From Nageia nagi (Eukaryota > Pinophyta): a stretch of 64,000 nucleotides of DNA. The DNA is taken from assembly GCA_050084985.1 (NCBI GenBank), contig JBITNC010000001.1, forward strand, positions 154,876,001-154,940,000, given 5' to 3'. Positions 36,301 to 48,146 of the stretch are shown piece by piece. How positions within the stretch are numbered: position 1 is the stretch's first letter; the number at the start of each line of letters is the position of its first letter. The notes beneath the pieces are model-generated. The model did not search any database. It was not told where the DNA came from and saw only the letters and a program-made list of their open reading frames with translations. The position numbers and the translations under genes were made by a program.

Positions 36301-37214
36301 TGCTCAAAAGAAAATTGGCAAATTCATTTGCAATGAAGGATTTGGGAGCTGCAAAATAAATCCTTGGTATGAGAATCACTAGAGATAGAAAAAATCACAA
36401 ATTAACATTATCTCAGAATGAGTACATACAAAAGGTATTGAAAATATTTAATATGTATAATGCAAAACTAGTTAGTACACCTTTTTCTAGCCATTTCAAA
36501 CTTAGTAAGGAAATGTGACCAAAGACCCAAGAAGACATGGATTATATGTCTAAAGTTCCATATGCATCAGCAGTTGGAAGCTTAATGTATGCAATGGTAT
36601 GCACAAGGCCTGATATTGCACATGCAGTGGGAGTTGTAAGCAGGTACATGAATAATCCAGGAAAGGAACATTGGATGGCAGTGAAATGGATTCTTAGATA
36701 TTTGAAAGATACCACAAATCAAGCATTATGCTTTGGTGGTTCAAACATTTCCCTACAGGGATATGTTGATGTAGATATGGTAGGTGATAGAGATAACAAG
36801 AGGAGCACTATAGGATATGTATTTACTATTGGTGGAATAGCTATTAGTTGGGTTTCAAAAATCCAAAGTGTTGTTGCACTTTCAACAATAGAAGTAGAGT
36901 ATGTTGCTGCTATAGAGGCTAGTAAAGAAATGATTTGGTTACAAAGGTTTATGAGTGAATTAGGTAAGGAGCATGATATGGGGATGCTATACAGTGATAG
37001 CCAAAGTGCCATTCATCTTGCAAAGAACTCAGCATTTCATTCTAGGACTAAACACATATAGCTCAAGTACCATTTCATACGATCAGTGTTGGAAGATGGA
37101 GAGATAAAGCTAGAAAAGATACATACTAGCCAGAATCCTACAGATATGCTAACAAAAGTTGTAATCAGGGAGAAACTAAGAATATGCTCAATTTCAATTG
37201 GTCTTCAAGGATGA
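33306..37214 (+). pseudogene. Copia E gag-pol polyprotein, single frame with stops
   Basis: From ATG 33306 ('MVEDGKFRVKKFNGQNFSLW') every open stretch to the TGA at 37212 is in one frame, about 1,300 codons. Gag is at residues ~1-255, with knuckle 'CWKCGKKGHLKRDY' whose last Cys is Tyr. The protease triad is intact ('VVDSGASFHAT'). Integrase has 'ALWHHRLEHMS', 'HIDVWGP', 'LRLDNGGEY' and 'PQENGVSERMN', so all three acidic catalytic residues are present. RT has 'LDVKIDFLHGDLEEEIYMQQP', 'KSLYGLKQAPKQWY' and 'LYVDDMLVAGS'. RNase H has 'VALSTIEVEYVA' and 'YSDSQSAIHLAKN'. About 15 in-frame stops interrupt it; most fit C-to-T or G-to-A at Gln or Trp codons, and one (near 36517) is a transversion at Cys. 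It is inactive as read. Confidence 0.93.
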
Positions 37215-37307
37215 TGATGATGAGAAATAGCCAGGTCCAAAGAGGAGTTATTATCCAACAAATGAAGCAGCAGTGGAGTTGCTACAATCATTCTCCAAGT
37301 GGGAGAT

Positions 37308-37921
37308 TATTATGTGTGGAGCATGATTATTCAGAGTTCTTTATTTTAGGTAGATGTATACCCCAGGAAGTTTGTACACCCCTCCATGTGGGGGGGTTGG
37401 AGGGGGGACTGGTCCCCCTATGGGGGTTCAGGGGGAACATCCCCCCTAGTTGGGGGGTTCGGGGGCCAACAGTCCCCCGGTGGGGGTTCAGGGGTAGCAC
37501 CCCCAAAGCTAAAAATAGATGTAAAATTGTCTTATAAAAGTATAGTAATTTCTAATCAATCTAGGCCATTCATTAAGTGAATGATCTGATGATAGAACTT
37601 ATGTTTAGTTTAGGGTTTTTTGCCCTAGAAGGCAACCCCTCTCTTTATATGAGGGCATTGTAGTAGACATGCATTGGTGAGTAGAAATAGAGACATGATA
37701 CTGTGAGAGAAAATAGAGGATATTACAGTAGATCTACTGTAGGTTGTATTTCTTTACTTTATTAGATAATAAAAAGGAAGGATTGGCTATTTGGTGTGGA
37801 TGTAGCCCAAACTAGGTGAACCACGTATATCTGTGTCTCTCTTGTTTATGCATTTTCTATGTTTATATTTTTTATAATATTTTATGCATTCCATTGCTCC
37901 GAAATATATAATTTTCTAACA
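37308..37921 (+). repeat. 3' LTR of Copia E
   Basis: TATTATGTG after polypurine AAGTGGGAGA, to ..TTCTAACA. Pairs with 32618-33230. The GC block is at 37378-37508 and a TATA-like TTTATATG near 37645. Confidence 0.92.
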
Positions 37922-39138
37922 AAAGTTGTCAAAAAATTGCAAAAGTTGTAAAAATTGTAAATGTTACACAAAAGCTACAAATTTTGCACATATGTACCAA
38001 TGGACTATTTTGGATTTCCCAACATATCATTTGGAGCTTTATTTATAAGTTGGAAGTGAAGTTGCAGTGTTGATTCAATGTCAAATGAATTTTGGTACCA
38101 TTTTGGACCTCTTGACAATTTTATTGGAAAAGGTACATTTCACTTTGTTGAGTGTTTGAACAAGATGGATCAATGTGAAACATATCATCATGTATAAAAA
38201 CATGTCAACATGGTGTTTGAGGTGTCATCTCAGTGTTCAATATGATTGGAGGAAAAATTATAGTACTAGAAAAAGATCATTTCTCAATTTTTTCAATTAT
38301 GGATAGTTTTGTAGGAAAATGGTAAAATCCTTCATGTTTGGTCATAAATTTCAAAATATGATGATTTATTAATGATCAACTCATCAAAATGAGCAATTTT
38401 TCTTTTTGAATCATCTCAATCTAAGGTCACAAGGTATGCATTTATGCAAGGTGTCCATACTTTGGTCATGAAATGTTTGATAAAATGTATCTTTAAAATA
38501 TAATGGTTTGGTATATTTTATATTATTGAAAGATATGAATATATGCTATCATATGGTGTATTTTGTAGAAAAATCATCTTTATTAAAATTAAGTGGCACA
38601 AAAAAATAATGGTATTTTAGAGGTATATGTGTAAATAGAAATGGTCGAAAAACTTATTGAGTTTCCTAAAGAGAATATAGAGGTGTTTTATTTTTATTTA
38701 AGAGAAGAGCAAGAGTTGGTTAATTTTTTATAAAGAAGAAAATATATTTATAAGGAGTTACAAAAAGGTTTTTGGTTTTTCTCAAGAAAAAAGTGAAAAA
38801 GAGATAATGAAGGGTGTCTCATGATTTTGGCTATAACTTTTGATCCATGATTCCATTTCAAACCATTCTTTTTCTAGTGTGTGGAATTTAAAAATATATA
38901 AGTTAATCATTTCTCCTATTAGAGAAATCATTGAAAGCTAAAAATGTAATCTTTTGGTATGAATTCATAATTTTGTTTGAGGGTTTTTGTTAAGCTTATG
39001 GAAAAAGTTTTTGTTATGTGTGAAGAGAATCAAATTTTAGATTATTGGAGTGTAGTGGGATTGAGATAGTCAGTGTGAGAAGAGATTGAAGTTGAGAAAG
39101 AATACAACTTTGAGATCTTACCAAGTGGGTACTTGGCA
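37922..39138 (+). repeat. 5' LTR of Copia C, right part
   Basis: Resumes after the AAAGT duplication and aligns with 59700-60735 (shared CCCAACATATCATTT and GGACCTCTTGACAATTTT phrases). Relative to the 3' copy it lacks about 180 bp near 38240. It ends ..CTTGGCA just before a primer-binding site. Confidence 0.85.
38644..38780 (+). other. small LTR-embedded frame, 5' copy
   Basis: Translation 'MVEKLIEFPKENIEVFYF' continues with one stop to a KELQKGF motif. The 3' LTR copy (60596-60868) is open for 90 codons with similar residues. The function is unknown and it may be chance. Confidence 0.35.
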
Positions 39139-39140
39139 AT

Positions 39141-39152
39141 TGGGTTCAGAGC
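39141..39152 (+). promoter_or_regulatory. primer-binding site of Copia C
   Basis: TGGGTTCAGAGC, 10 of 12 matches to TGGTATCAGAGC, two bases after the LTR CA end. Confidence 0.65.
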
Positions 39153-39399
39153 TTCATGTAGTGGGTGTTGTAAAATATTTGGTTGGTTTGTTCCATCCTT
39201 GAAGTGGATGCTAAAAAAATTTGTAAAAGTCCATCCATTTTATTTTCAATTGGATTTGGGTCAAAGCTCAAGCAGTCTATTAGCTTAGTGTTTTTTCCCA
39301 CATCAAGTATTCACTATAAATCTTGTGCTATGTGATGCATAATTTTGTGATTGTGTTTGATTGTTGGATTTTTATAATTGGTTAAAGTTTTAATTCTCA

Positions 39400-41180
39400 T
39401 TGAATAAAGCACCATTATTTAATGGAATAAATTATGCTTTTTGGAGAATTAGGATGGAAACTTATATTTGTGCATTGGGATACAATGTACAGGATGTAGT
39501 AAAAAATGGATGCACAATGCCTTCTACTCCTCTAGCTAATGATGTAGCAAAGAAGCTATTTGAGTATGATGCTAGAGTAAAGAATGCACTTATATACAAC
39601 TTAATTGATAGTGAACTTGTAAATAAGACAACAAAATAAATATGGGATAAGTTAAAAAGGATTCATTAAGGTGATGATAAAATTAAAGAAGCTAAGTTGT
39701 AAACTCATCGAGCTCAATTTGAAACACTCAAAATGAATGAAGATGAGACCATAGAAGCTTACATGTTGCAATTAAATGAGGTTATCAATACAATTCAAGG
39801 ACTTGGTAAAAAAATAGAGGATTCCAACATTATGAAAAAGGTATTGAGATATCTTCCTCCTAGATTTGATTCTAAAGTCTCAGTGATAGAAGAAGCTAAA
39901 GATTTGAATAGTTTTAGTATGGATGAAATGCATGGTTTATTAACTACATATGAAATGAGAATAAAAACAAAAAAACCCATTGATAGAGAAGCAACATTTA
40001 AAGCATAAAAAAATGCAACTATCAGATTTAGAGGAAGAACTATCTAATAATATGGAAGCAAATTTTGTTCACAAATTAAAAAGAGGCAAGGGAAAATATA
40101 AAGGAAAATTATCATTTAAATGTTTCAATTACAAAGATGTTGGATATTTTGTAGCTAAATTTCCTTACAAGAAAAATAACAATAATGAGAAAGAGTCATA
40201 CAAAGAAAGAAGCAACAAGAAGCAAACAAATTTTGAAAGGAACAAACCAAAGATAAGGAGCTTCATATGAAAAAAATGCAAGTTCATCAGATGAGAATAC
40301 TAGTGGTGAGTCTGAGGAAGAATGCAATGAAGCATTATTTATGGCATTTGAAGATAAATAATCAAAAGAAGAAGAGATGGATGAAGAAGAAATTGAAGTA
40401 GAAGTTGATCTTGAAGGCAAACTATTTATAGCCTTAGATGAATTAGAAAAGGAAAGGAAAAGGCATAGAAATACATCAAGAATACTTGATGATCCAAATG
40501 ATATTATAGCAAGTTTGAAACTACAAGTTGAGGAATCCATAAAAATACATGCAGATCTAGAGGTGTAACCTACTATGAAAATTGAAAATTGTAGTAAATT
40601 GGAAGAGAAGATAGTCAGTTTAAGGATACAGTTGGAAGAAATGACTCATATAATTAATATATATCAAGTTCTTTAGGTTAGTTCCACAAATTTGGGAGAA
40701 ATAATAAAAGGCTAGTGACATTCTTCAAATAAGTTTGGTTAGGTTTTGAAAATGGGTAATCATCAAATATTCCAATGATCAATAATACAATAGTTTTCAA
40801 GAAAGAAGAAAAGAAACTAATAAAAGAGGATGCAAGGCAAGAGAGGAACATTGATGATTGATTAACAAAATTACAACACCAAAGAAGAAGGTAATTCATG
40901 GCACCTACAAATTCTTGGAAAAGACCATGAATTAGGGTTAATACTTCCTTTAATGGCTATTGTTTTAAATGTAATGCTTATGGTCACATGTTATTATATT
41001 GCAAATTTAATGTTGCACCAAGAACATTTGTAAGTAGGAATGCATTTGGACCATTAATGGGATATCTAGTAGAATGCTATAATTGTCATAATTTTGGAAA
41101 CATAGCAAGATTTTGTAGAAACATATTTGCTTCAAATAGTATTCAAGATAGAAGATTTCAATCCATGAGCTAATATAGAA
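39400..41180 (+). pseudogene. Copia C gag with three zinc knuckles
   Basis: Starts with 'NKAPLFNGINYAFWRIRME', the usual Copia gag opening (start codon damaged, TTG at 39400). UBN2-type gag is at 39400-40008 ('THRAQFETLKMNEDE', 'VLRYLPPRFDSKV'). A first knuckle near 40120 is degraded ('CFNYKDVGYFVAKF'). An acidic coiled stretch is at 40300-40570. A second knuckle near 40960 is intact ('CFKCNAYGHMLLYC'). A third near 41070 has His changed to Asn ('CYNCHNFGNIARFC'). Multiple shifts and stops occur between 40010 and 40990. From 40988 the frame is the same to 42544. Confidence 0.8.
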
Positions 41181-41279
41181 AAATCCAAGAAAACTCTATG
41201 CAAGAAATAAAAAATGAAGAACAAGTACAAGAGTGCAAACCTAAAGTAAAATGGGTATGGGAGGAGAAAGAGCAATCAA

Positions 41280-42539
41280 AGAATGATGAGGAATCAGTAA
41301 TAGTACAAATAGATTTTAAAGAATAGGATAAACCATATTTGTGGGTACTAAATAATGGTTATTTTAACCATATAATTAGTGATAAAAGGAGATTTGCTAA
41401 ATTGCAATAATATTAAGGTGGATCAGTAAAATTTGGCAAGAATGATGGAGCAAAGATGGTTGTCAAAGGAATAGTTAAGATCAATTATGGAAAGATCATT
41501 TCAAAGGAAGTACTATTTTTGATTGGGTTGAAACATAGCCTATTAAGTGTTAATCAAATTTGTGATAGAGGATATGATGTAATATTCAAGAAATATGGAT
41601 GTGAAATTAGAAGAATGAATAGTGGTAGGTTAGTTGTACTTGGCATAAGGACTTCCAAAAATATGTATACATTGATAGAGAATTTAGAGGGATCATGTTT
41701 TTCAGAAAGGAGGATGAAAATTGGATTTGACATAAGAGACTTGGGCATATCAAATTAGACAATTTAGTGAAAATACATTCAAAGAAGGTTGTGAGAGATA
41801 TACCTAATATTACAAAACCATCCAATACCATTTGTGATTCATCTCAAAAAGGAAAGAAAACCAGAACTAGATTCAAAGTGAAATAATATCATACTAGCAA
41901 GCCTTTAGAACTAATACATATATACTTGTGTGGACCCATGAGAAAACAAAGCATAAATGGAGATAAATATTTTATGTTATTTATTTATGATTATACAAGA
42001 ATGATGTGGGTAAAATTATTGAAGCACAAATAAAAAGCTCATTACATGTTTAAGGTATTCAATAACCAAATTGAGAATCAAATGGAAAGATGAATTAAGT
42101 GCCTATGATCAAATAAAGGAGATGAGTTTATATTGTCTAGAGTATGGTATCAAGAGATAATTTTTAATAGCATGGAAACCAAAACATAATGGAGTTGTGG
42201 AAAGAAAAAATATAATAGTAAAGGAAATGGCTAAAACTATATTGATTGAAAGAAAAATAGTGGACAAGCTTTGGAAGGAAGCAATTCACATAGCAGTATA
42301 CATTCAAAATAGATGCTTATTGAGACCATATGAAAATAAGACACCATATGAGTTATGGTTTGGTAGAAAAGCAACAATGAGACATCTCAAGGTGTTTGGA
42401 AGCAAATTTTACATCAAGAGAATTGATGAAAATATTGGAAAATTAGAAGATAGAGAAAATGAAGGCATCTTTCTTGGTTATTCAACAATGTTGATGTCAA
42501 GGTTGATGAAAAGAGAGAATTACCCAAAATTGATGATGA
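41280..42539 (+). pseudogene. Copia C protease remnant and integrase (5' part of pol)
   Basis: The protease site is altered: 'LNNGYFNHI' in place of a DSGC..H triad (about 41350). The spacer to integrase is well kept ('GLKHSLLSVNQICDRGYDVIF'). The integrase zinc region is near 41740-41830, and the core has 'LELIHIYLCGPM' (catalytic Asp to Tyr), a degraded second site, and 'WSCGKKKY' where GVVERKN-like sequence is expected. 'NKTPYELWFGRKATMRHLKVFG' (about 42330-42400) is clear. Coding is cut at 42539 by element B and resumes at 54074. Confidence 0.8.
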
Positions 42540-43768
42540 TGTAAAGATCCAAATTTCAAATTCAACCATAAACTAGTAATACATGATCATCAATCCTTGA
42601 TGTCAAGTCCAAGGCATCCAATACATGCATTAAAACCATCAAGCATGCAATTTTAGGGTTAAAGCATTAACATTAAACATTCAGATACCCAAAAATAAAT
42701 GCCTAAGAATAACATTCAAGATCCAACTATCAAAACCCATTATGCTAAAGTCTAGCAATTACAAGCATATAGAAATGAACATCACATCATAATCCCAACA
42801 TCTGGCTCATACATGTACAAATAAGCATAATTAACCTAATGCATGCACAAGTATGGAATACATGATACACAATGAGATCCAATTCCCTCTATCTATATAT
42901 GAATGATATAGATGATAATAATACAATACCAATGCCCAATGGGTAATCATTAGCCTCAAGGGAGCCAACTAGGGCATAATGCTCTGAAATATTCAACATT
43001 GAATAGCCACATAACTATAAGATAGATTCATTCCCTTATATCCTAAATCCCCTCCACTTAAGGAGTTCTCAAAACCTAGATAACCACTAAAGGTAGAAAT
43101 AAACCCTTAGAATTCCATTGGATGGGCAAGGTGCTCCACCTATGGCATAGATGATTAGTATCCCACTACTTGACTATCCTCTAGATGTTCCATCTTGAAA
43201 ATGGAATGCTTAGCATTGCTAATACTTATGTTTAAAGGTTTGTGTTAAGTGTAATAATAATCAATAGCTACCCAATATTTAAGCTCCAATGTCTATTTAT
43301 ACATTTCTTATGTTTGAAACTCACCTAGGAGTCATCCTAGGCCCATCTAATCCAATGTTGGGTATTTGGAGGGACCAATCACTTAAAGTGCCAATGTGGG
43401 GTCCATGACCACTTAAAGTGCCAACATGGGATCCTTAGCACTTAAAGTTCCAATGTGGAGATCTTGGAGTCTTTAAGAGCCAACATGGGGTTATAGGACC
43501 CTCCCTCATGTGCAATTAGCATGCTAGTAGCCATCCAACTTACTAATGCATAAACATACCTTGGGATTCCTATAATATGGGATATCCAATTCAACACATG
43601 CCTAACCTACTACTAAAGAGGGAGACATCCCACTTAGGGCTCACAATGGGGTCCACATAACCCATTAAACTTCTATCCTAAGTTACAATAATACAACTAC
43701 AAATACATCAAATAAATAGTACAAGGTGACCAAACTGGTCCCATTAAAAGTATAAGGGGGATGTCATA
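42540..43768 (-). repeat. 3' LTR of element B
   Basis: Aligns with 47041-47547 plus 53345-54073. TATA box at 43294-43301 (minus strand TATAAATA). Degenerate ~32-bp units with CCAACATGGGG at about 43370-43500. Preceded on the minus strand by polypurine CAAGAGGGGATAA (43771-43783). This copy preserves the uninterrupted site of D near 43035-43050. Confidence 0.88.
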
Positions 43769-44159
43769 AATTATCCCCTCTTGAATTACTTTTCCCTTAA
43801 GCAATTATAGAAGATCATAGCATCCAATATCCCGTGCATCCTTTGAAACTTTCAACTAAAGCATATGGTTGAAAAAATTAACTTCAATATTCACCAAGTC
43901 AGTTGGTGATGAGAAGTGTATGGTTGGAGCTTTATACTTCTATATTAATGTAATTTACAAACCCTCTAGTTTGCTATAACTATTACTCCTCAAAATATGC
44001 TTATTGAGAATCCTCCAAAGCCATGGAAGTGTATGCACACCTAGACTAGACTAAGCCTACAAAAACCTAGAAAAGATAACAGTTAGTGTAAAATAAGTAA
44101 AGCCTATGCTCCTCTTAGGTAGAAGGGTCTCCTCCAAACTCCACTTAAAAACTCCTAAG
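43769..44159 (-). other. 3' untranslated part of element B with polypurine tract
   Basis: Non-coding. The polypurine tract on the minus strand is at 43771-43783. Confidence 0.6.
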
Positions 44160-44600
44160 CTCCTTAAGTCTAGTGTGAGGTAAGAAACCATCTCATACTC
44201 TAGCTCTTGAAACCTCCAATCAACCATATTGGTCTCCTCAAGACTCAACATAGGGTATCCAGCACCATGAAACCTCTCCATAGCAATCATGACCTCCCTA
44301 ATCCTCAACATGGGGCTCCCATCCTACTATATTCCAAACATGGAAAGACAATCCTCCCATCTACTCAACTTGGCATCATAAATATCTTAAATGCTCAACA
44401 TGGGATAATGATCCTCATGGTAACTCAACATGGTAAGATATGCCTCCTAAATGCTCCATGTAGGGTGGCTCCTCCTTAGGAAGCTCAACATAAGTTGCTA
44501 GACCTCTAGTGTACCCAACATGGGGTGGTAATGCTCCAATGAGCCCAACATGGAGTGAAAACCCCTTATATGTATAACATTAGGGTACCTCCATGAACTA
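44160..44600 (-). repeat. ~33-bp minisatellite of element B
   Basis: A dozen or so degenerate units sharing CTCAACATGGGGT and CCTCC, in the position pol would occupy. The same kind of array is at 14542-14800, and the core motif also recurs in the LTRs. Confidence 0.75.
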
Positions 44601-44689
44601 ATGTGTCCCCTCTTGGCTCCTCTTGCTACAACAAGGCCACTCGTTCATCCTCCTCCATATGCTAAAACCACTTGATCATCTCTATTTGC

Positions 44690-45160
44690 TTGTTGTCCAC
44701 CTATGGAAATTCATCCCAAATGCCCTATAGTGTGTGTATCTTACCATCTATTTCAAAATTCATGGTGAGTTTCTTATAATTGGTATAAATGTCCCCTAGA
44801 TCAAATAACCATTGCACTCTAAGAATGATGTGAGAATTCCCCTTCAAAGGATAGATGTCGAAGTCTTCCCTCACAACATAGCTCTACAACCTTAGTCCAA
44901 ACCATTCCATAATATAATCAACCAAGGTGTGTTTCCCATTAGTATTGGAAACTCAAAACTCCTCAAATACCTTGATATTTAGGTTCTTTGACTTTGCAAA
45001 ACCAACATAAATAAAGTTATGGGATGCTCTTGGATCTATCAGCACCATCACATCCTATCCACCTGCCTATCCTATAATCTTCAGAGTTAGGTACTTCTTC
45101 ACTCCATAGAGTGAAGCAATCATGCTCCCAAGCATGCCCTCAACTCATGGTGATCTTGGA
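44690..45160 (-). pseudogene. retropepsin-like protease of element B
   Basis: Minus-strand translation follows the RVP_2 pattern: 'MVLIDPRASHNFIYVGF' (about 45060-45010), where the active site should be D-x-G and reads D-P-R. Then 'EWFGLRL' and 'DFDIYPLKGNSHIILRVQWL', ending with 'TMNFEIDGKIHTL'. The catalytic Asp is kept but the Gly is lost. It follows gag and is the last enzyme of the element. Confidence 0.75.
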
Positions 45161-45279
45161 TCCTCCACATTAGCTCCCAAATCTAAGTTTGAGTCCTTTT
45201 ATTCCTCCTCTTAGAACACCTTAATGTAATGCACATGTTCCTTCCCTAAATAATGATGCTTGGGCTCCCAAGTATTCTT

Positions 45280-47020
45280 GCAATAGAAGTACTTGCCCTC
45301 TTACCTTAACTTCCTTCATGTAGCTACATCTAACTGATCTAGCCTGGGTGGAGGAAGTGTCTTGTCCTTGCTAGGCCCCTTAGTAAATGGCTTTTGATTA
45401 ACCATCACCTTGTAAAATGGTCCTTCCCTAAGAGATTTCATAGTGGGCTCCAAATCATAGGTTTTCTAGATAGCATTGTTAAGGCTCCTAGGAGAGGACA
45501 CCTTGAACATTCCTCTTAATGGCTCCATAAAATCCTCAATGAAGAGAAAAACATACCTCTCCTCTAAAATATGATGGATCATGATGGTTATCCTCTAGAA
45601 ATTTTTCACAAACTCAACCACTACTCCAGACTACCTCAGTGTCATCAAATCTCAAAAGTAGTCATTCTCCTTCTTCTAGTCAAACCTCTTTGTCAACCTC
45701 CTAGAAAAATCATCAAATTAGGTGATGAGTGAGTACCCTTGGCTGATCACACCATGTTTCCACCACTCTAGGGCATCACCCTCTAAATGTAATGATGAAA
45801 AATGAATTACATCCTTCATCATGCTAGGGTTTAGGGAGAAGTATGTCTAAAACTAATGCAACCATGCCTTAGTAGTCATCTTCTTTTCATCATAAATGGG
45901 AAACTCCATATTTACTAATCTTGTGTTATATATCCTTCTTCTCCTCCCATTAGCTCCCTAAATATCATGGGCCATGCACAATGCTACCCTTCAACCCTAA
46001 GAGCTTAAGATAGCCATTGAAGTTGACTTTTCTCCTTAGATTGAGATCCAACATGGAGTACTACCTAAAGATCTAGTTCAACTCCAATAAACTAAGCACC
46101 TTGCTCTTTGAAGCTACCCCTATATTTTATAAAAATATGGGTTTGGATGGCTTTAGAATCACTAGCTACTCCTCCACTCTACCAACATCCTCCTTTAGGT
46201 ACCTACTTAGGAGAGGGTTTGTACCTTGGGGTGCTCTATGTGAGTGAGATCTTAGGAATGTCACCTCTAGTTACCCTAATGATCCATGATGGGTGGATTC
46301 TCTATCCCTTAAGCTCCTTGATATCTTTAAGCTATGCTCTTAATAAAATAGATCATCCTTGATCTAATTATCTTTACCTCATCTTGCCAAATGTGGAGTT
46401 CCTCTTCCCTCCTTGGTTGTATATGGGGTCTCTCGATCATCCTTGGTTAGACATGGGTGCTTCCCCTCATCCTTGGCCTAAAGTGGGTGCTATTTATCCT
46501 ACCTAGCTATTTGTGGGGTTACCTAATCATCCTTGGATATAAATGGATGCTCTATATCCTTCCTAGCCATTTTTGGGTTCTTGCTCTCATCTTGGACATG
46601 GATCTATGCTCTCAATTCATATTTGGCATGCCATAATGGTGATCTATCTCTCTCTAGCTTTACCAAATCTCCTAATGTTTGGTTATCTTCTACTCCATTA
46701 AATTCATCACCCCAATCATATCATGAATGGCAGAAATGAGCTCATCAAACTTTCATTTTGGAGTCAATCCTTGAATCAAAGTAGAGTTGCTCCTCCTAGA
46801 AGATCTTTGCCTATCATCATGCACCCCATACTCCTCTCCCTCATGAAAAAAGCTCTCCCTTTTATCATCTCATTCATCCATGGTCATCTCTCATCATCCT
46901 GGATGGCTCTCTCTACTATCTCCTTTGATCTCTCACTCCTCCTTACGGATTCCATCTCTCTCCTACCTAATCTAGTGTAGTAGCAATGGATTTTGGGTCT
47001 CATGCATAGGCTAGCCAAAT
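45280..47020 (-). pseudogene. gypsy-type gag of element B
   Basis: Minus-strand translation, N to C: 'GREMESVRRSERSKEIVERA' (about 46970-46910), a linker with repeated phrases, then Retrotrans_gag: 'KAWLH', 'TYFSLNPSMMKD', 'LEGDALEWWKHGVISQGYSL', 'RRLTKRFD', and 'FIEDFMEPLRGMF'. The end near 45290-45230 has the knuckle-like 'CKNTWEPKHHYLGKEHVHY', a decayed C..C..W.PGH..GK box. In-frame stops and shifts are present. It matches 15470-17040 along its length. Confidence 0.8.
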
Positions 47021-47024
47021 CTAG

Positions 47025-47036
47025 GCTTTGATACAA
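47025..47036 (-). promoter_or_regulatory. primer-binding site of element B
   Basis: TTGTATCAAAGC on the minus strand, two changes from TGGTATCAGAGC, next to the 5' LTR end. Confidence 0.8.
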
Positions 47037-47040
47037 CTTA

Positions 47041-47547
47041 TGATTATCCAAATTTCAAATTCAACCATAAACTAGCAACATAAGATCATTAAGCCCTAAC
47101 ATCAAGTCTATGCCATCCAAAATACACATTCAAATCCTCAAGCATGCATTGTTAGGATTAGAGCATCAACATTGAACATTCAAATACCCAAAATGCCAAT
47201 GCCTAAGTATAACATGCAAGATCCAACCATCAAAATCCAAGTATGCCAACATCTAACAATTATAAGCATATAGCAATGAACATCACATCATAATGCCAAT
47301 GTCTAGCTCATACATGTACAATGAAGCATAATCAACCCAACACATGTACAAGGATAGAATACATAAGACACAATGAGATCCAATACCCTCTAGCTATATA
47401 AGAATGATATAAATACTAATAATACAATACCAATTCCCAATGGGTAGTTGTTGGCCTCAAGGGAGCCAACTAGGGCACAATGCTTTGAAATCCTCAACAT
47501 TGAATAGCCATAGAACCATAGGATAGATTCAATCCCTCATATCCTAA
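47041..47547 (-). repeat. 5' LTR of element B, part next to gag
   Basis: Aligns with 42540-43040. Interrupted after ..CATATCCTAA by element D; similarity resumes at 53345. Confidence 0.88.
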
Positions 47548-48105
47548 TGTACCTTTAAATGATCATAATTTTTGATCCAACCATCGAATCATCTTGAAAA
47601 TTTGACGAGAGCTACATATGGGTTTTCATGATTCAGCTACCCCTCCTCTAGAAGGGATGCCTCCAAATGAATAGTTTTCTAATCAGCCCAAATCTATCAT
47701 TTAGTGCTTCAAAATTAGCTTTTAGTGTTAGTTTTCAAGATTTTCTAATAAGTAGACTTTAATATCTTTTTTGTAGAATTTATTTAGGAGAATAAATTGA
47801 GAAACAACTTAGTCTATGTTGACTAGGATTGTATGCCAAGTTTGGTTGTAATGTGAGGAACTTTTTGTTTTTAGAAACTTTCTATCTTTAGAAAGTTTCT
47901 ATTTTTAGTAATGCCCTAGTTTTTAGACTGTTCATTATTTTTGAGGGAGAGTCTCCTTCTTTCTATATTAGCTATTATAATAAACCTAAAAAATTATTAT
48001 GAATTTGAGAATGAGAAGAGGATTTTTTATATGTTTTCTTCTATGTTAATACATTTATGTTATTGGATCCCATTTTGTTGGTCTCTTGTAGCTAAATTCA
48101 CATCA
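47548..48105 (+). repeat. 5' LTR of element D
   Basis: TGTACCTTTAAATG to ..TTCACATCA. Contains a hairpin AGAAACTTT/AAAGTTTCT (about 47873-47900). Confidence 0.9.
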
Positions 48106-48110
48106 TCTAG

Positions 48111-48119
48111 TATCAAAGC
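48111..48119 (+). promoter_or_regulatory. primer-binding site of element D (degenerate)
   Basis: TATCAAAGC just after the LTR, matching the core of TGGTATCAGAGC with one change. Confidence 0.6.
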
Positions 48120-48146
48120 AGGAGTGATCTTGCTAGTTGAGGGAAG

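Larger units (their letters stand above)
32618..37921 (+). mobile_element. complete Copia element E (5.3 kb)
   Basis: LTRs of 613 and 614 bp, a primer-binding site, gag-pol in one frame, a polypurine tract (AAGTGGGAGA) and a 5-bp target duplication. It is inserted in the 5' LTR of Copia C. It is the least rearranged Copia here: the polyprotein frame has no frameshift from 33306 to 37214, only point nonsense changes. A second family member is at 1-751. Confidence 0.93.

Noticed and set aside
36719-37012. Minus-strand open frame opposite RNase H of Copia E, similar to the plus-strand one at 31-264
   Set aside because: Both are antisense shadows of the same conserved RNase H coding stretch.
33306-37214. 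Alternative genetic code with TAG/TAA read as Gln
   Set aside because: Stops at Gln positions are accompanied by TGA and TAG at Trp sites, lost catalytic residues, mutated LTR ends and, in other elements, frameshifts. Decay of silenced plant elements explains all of it.
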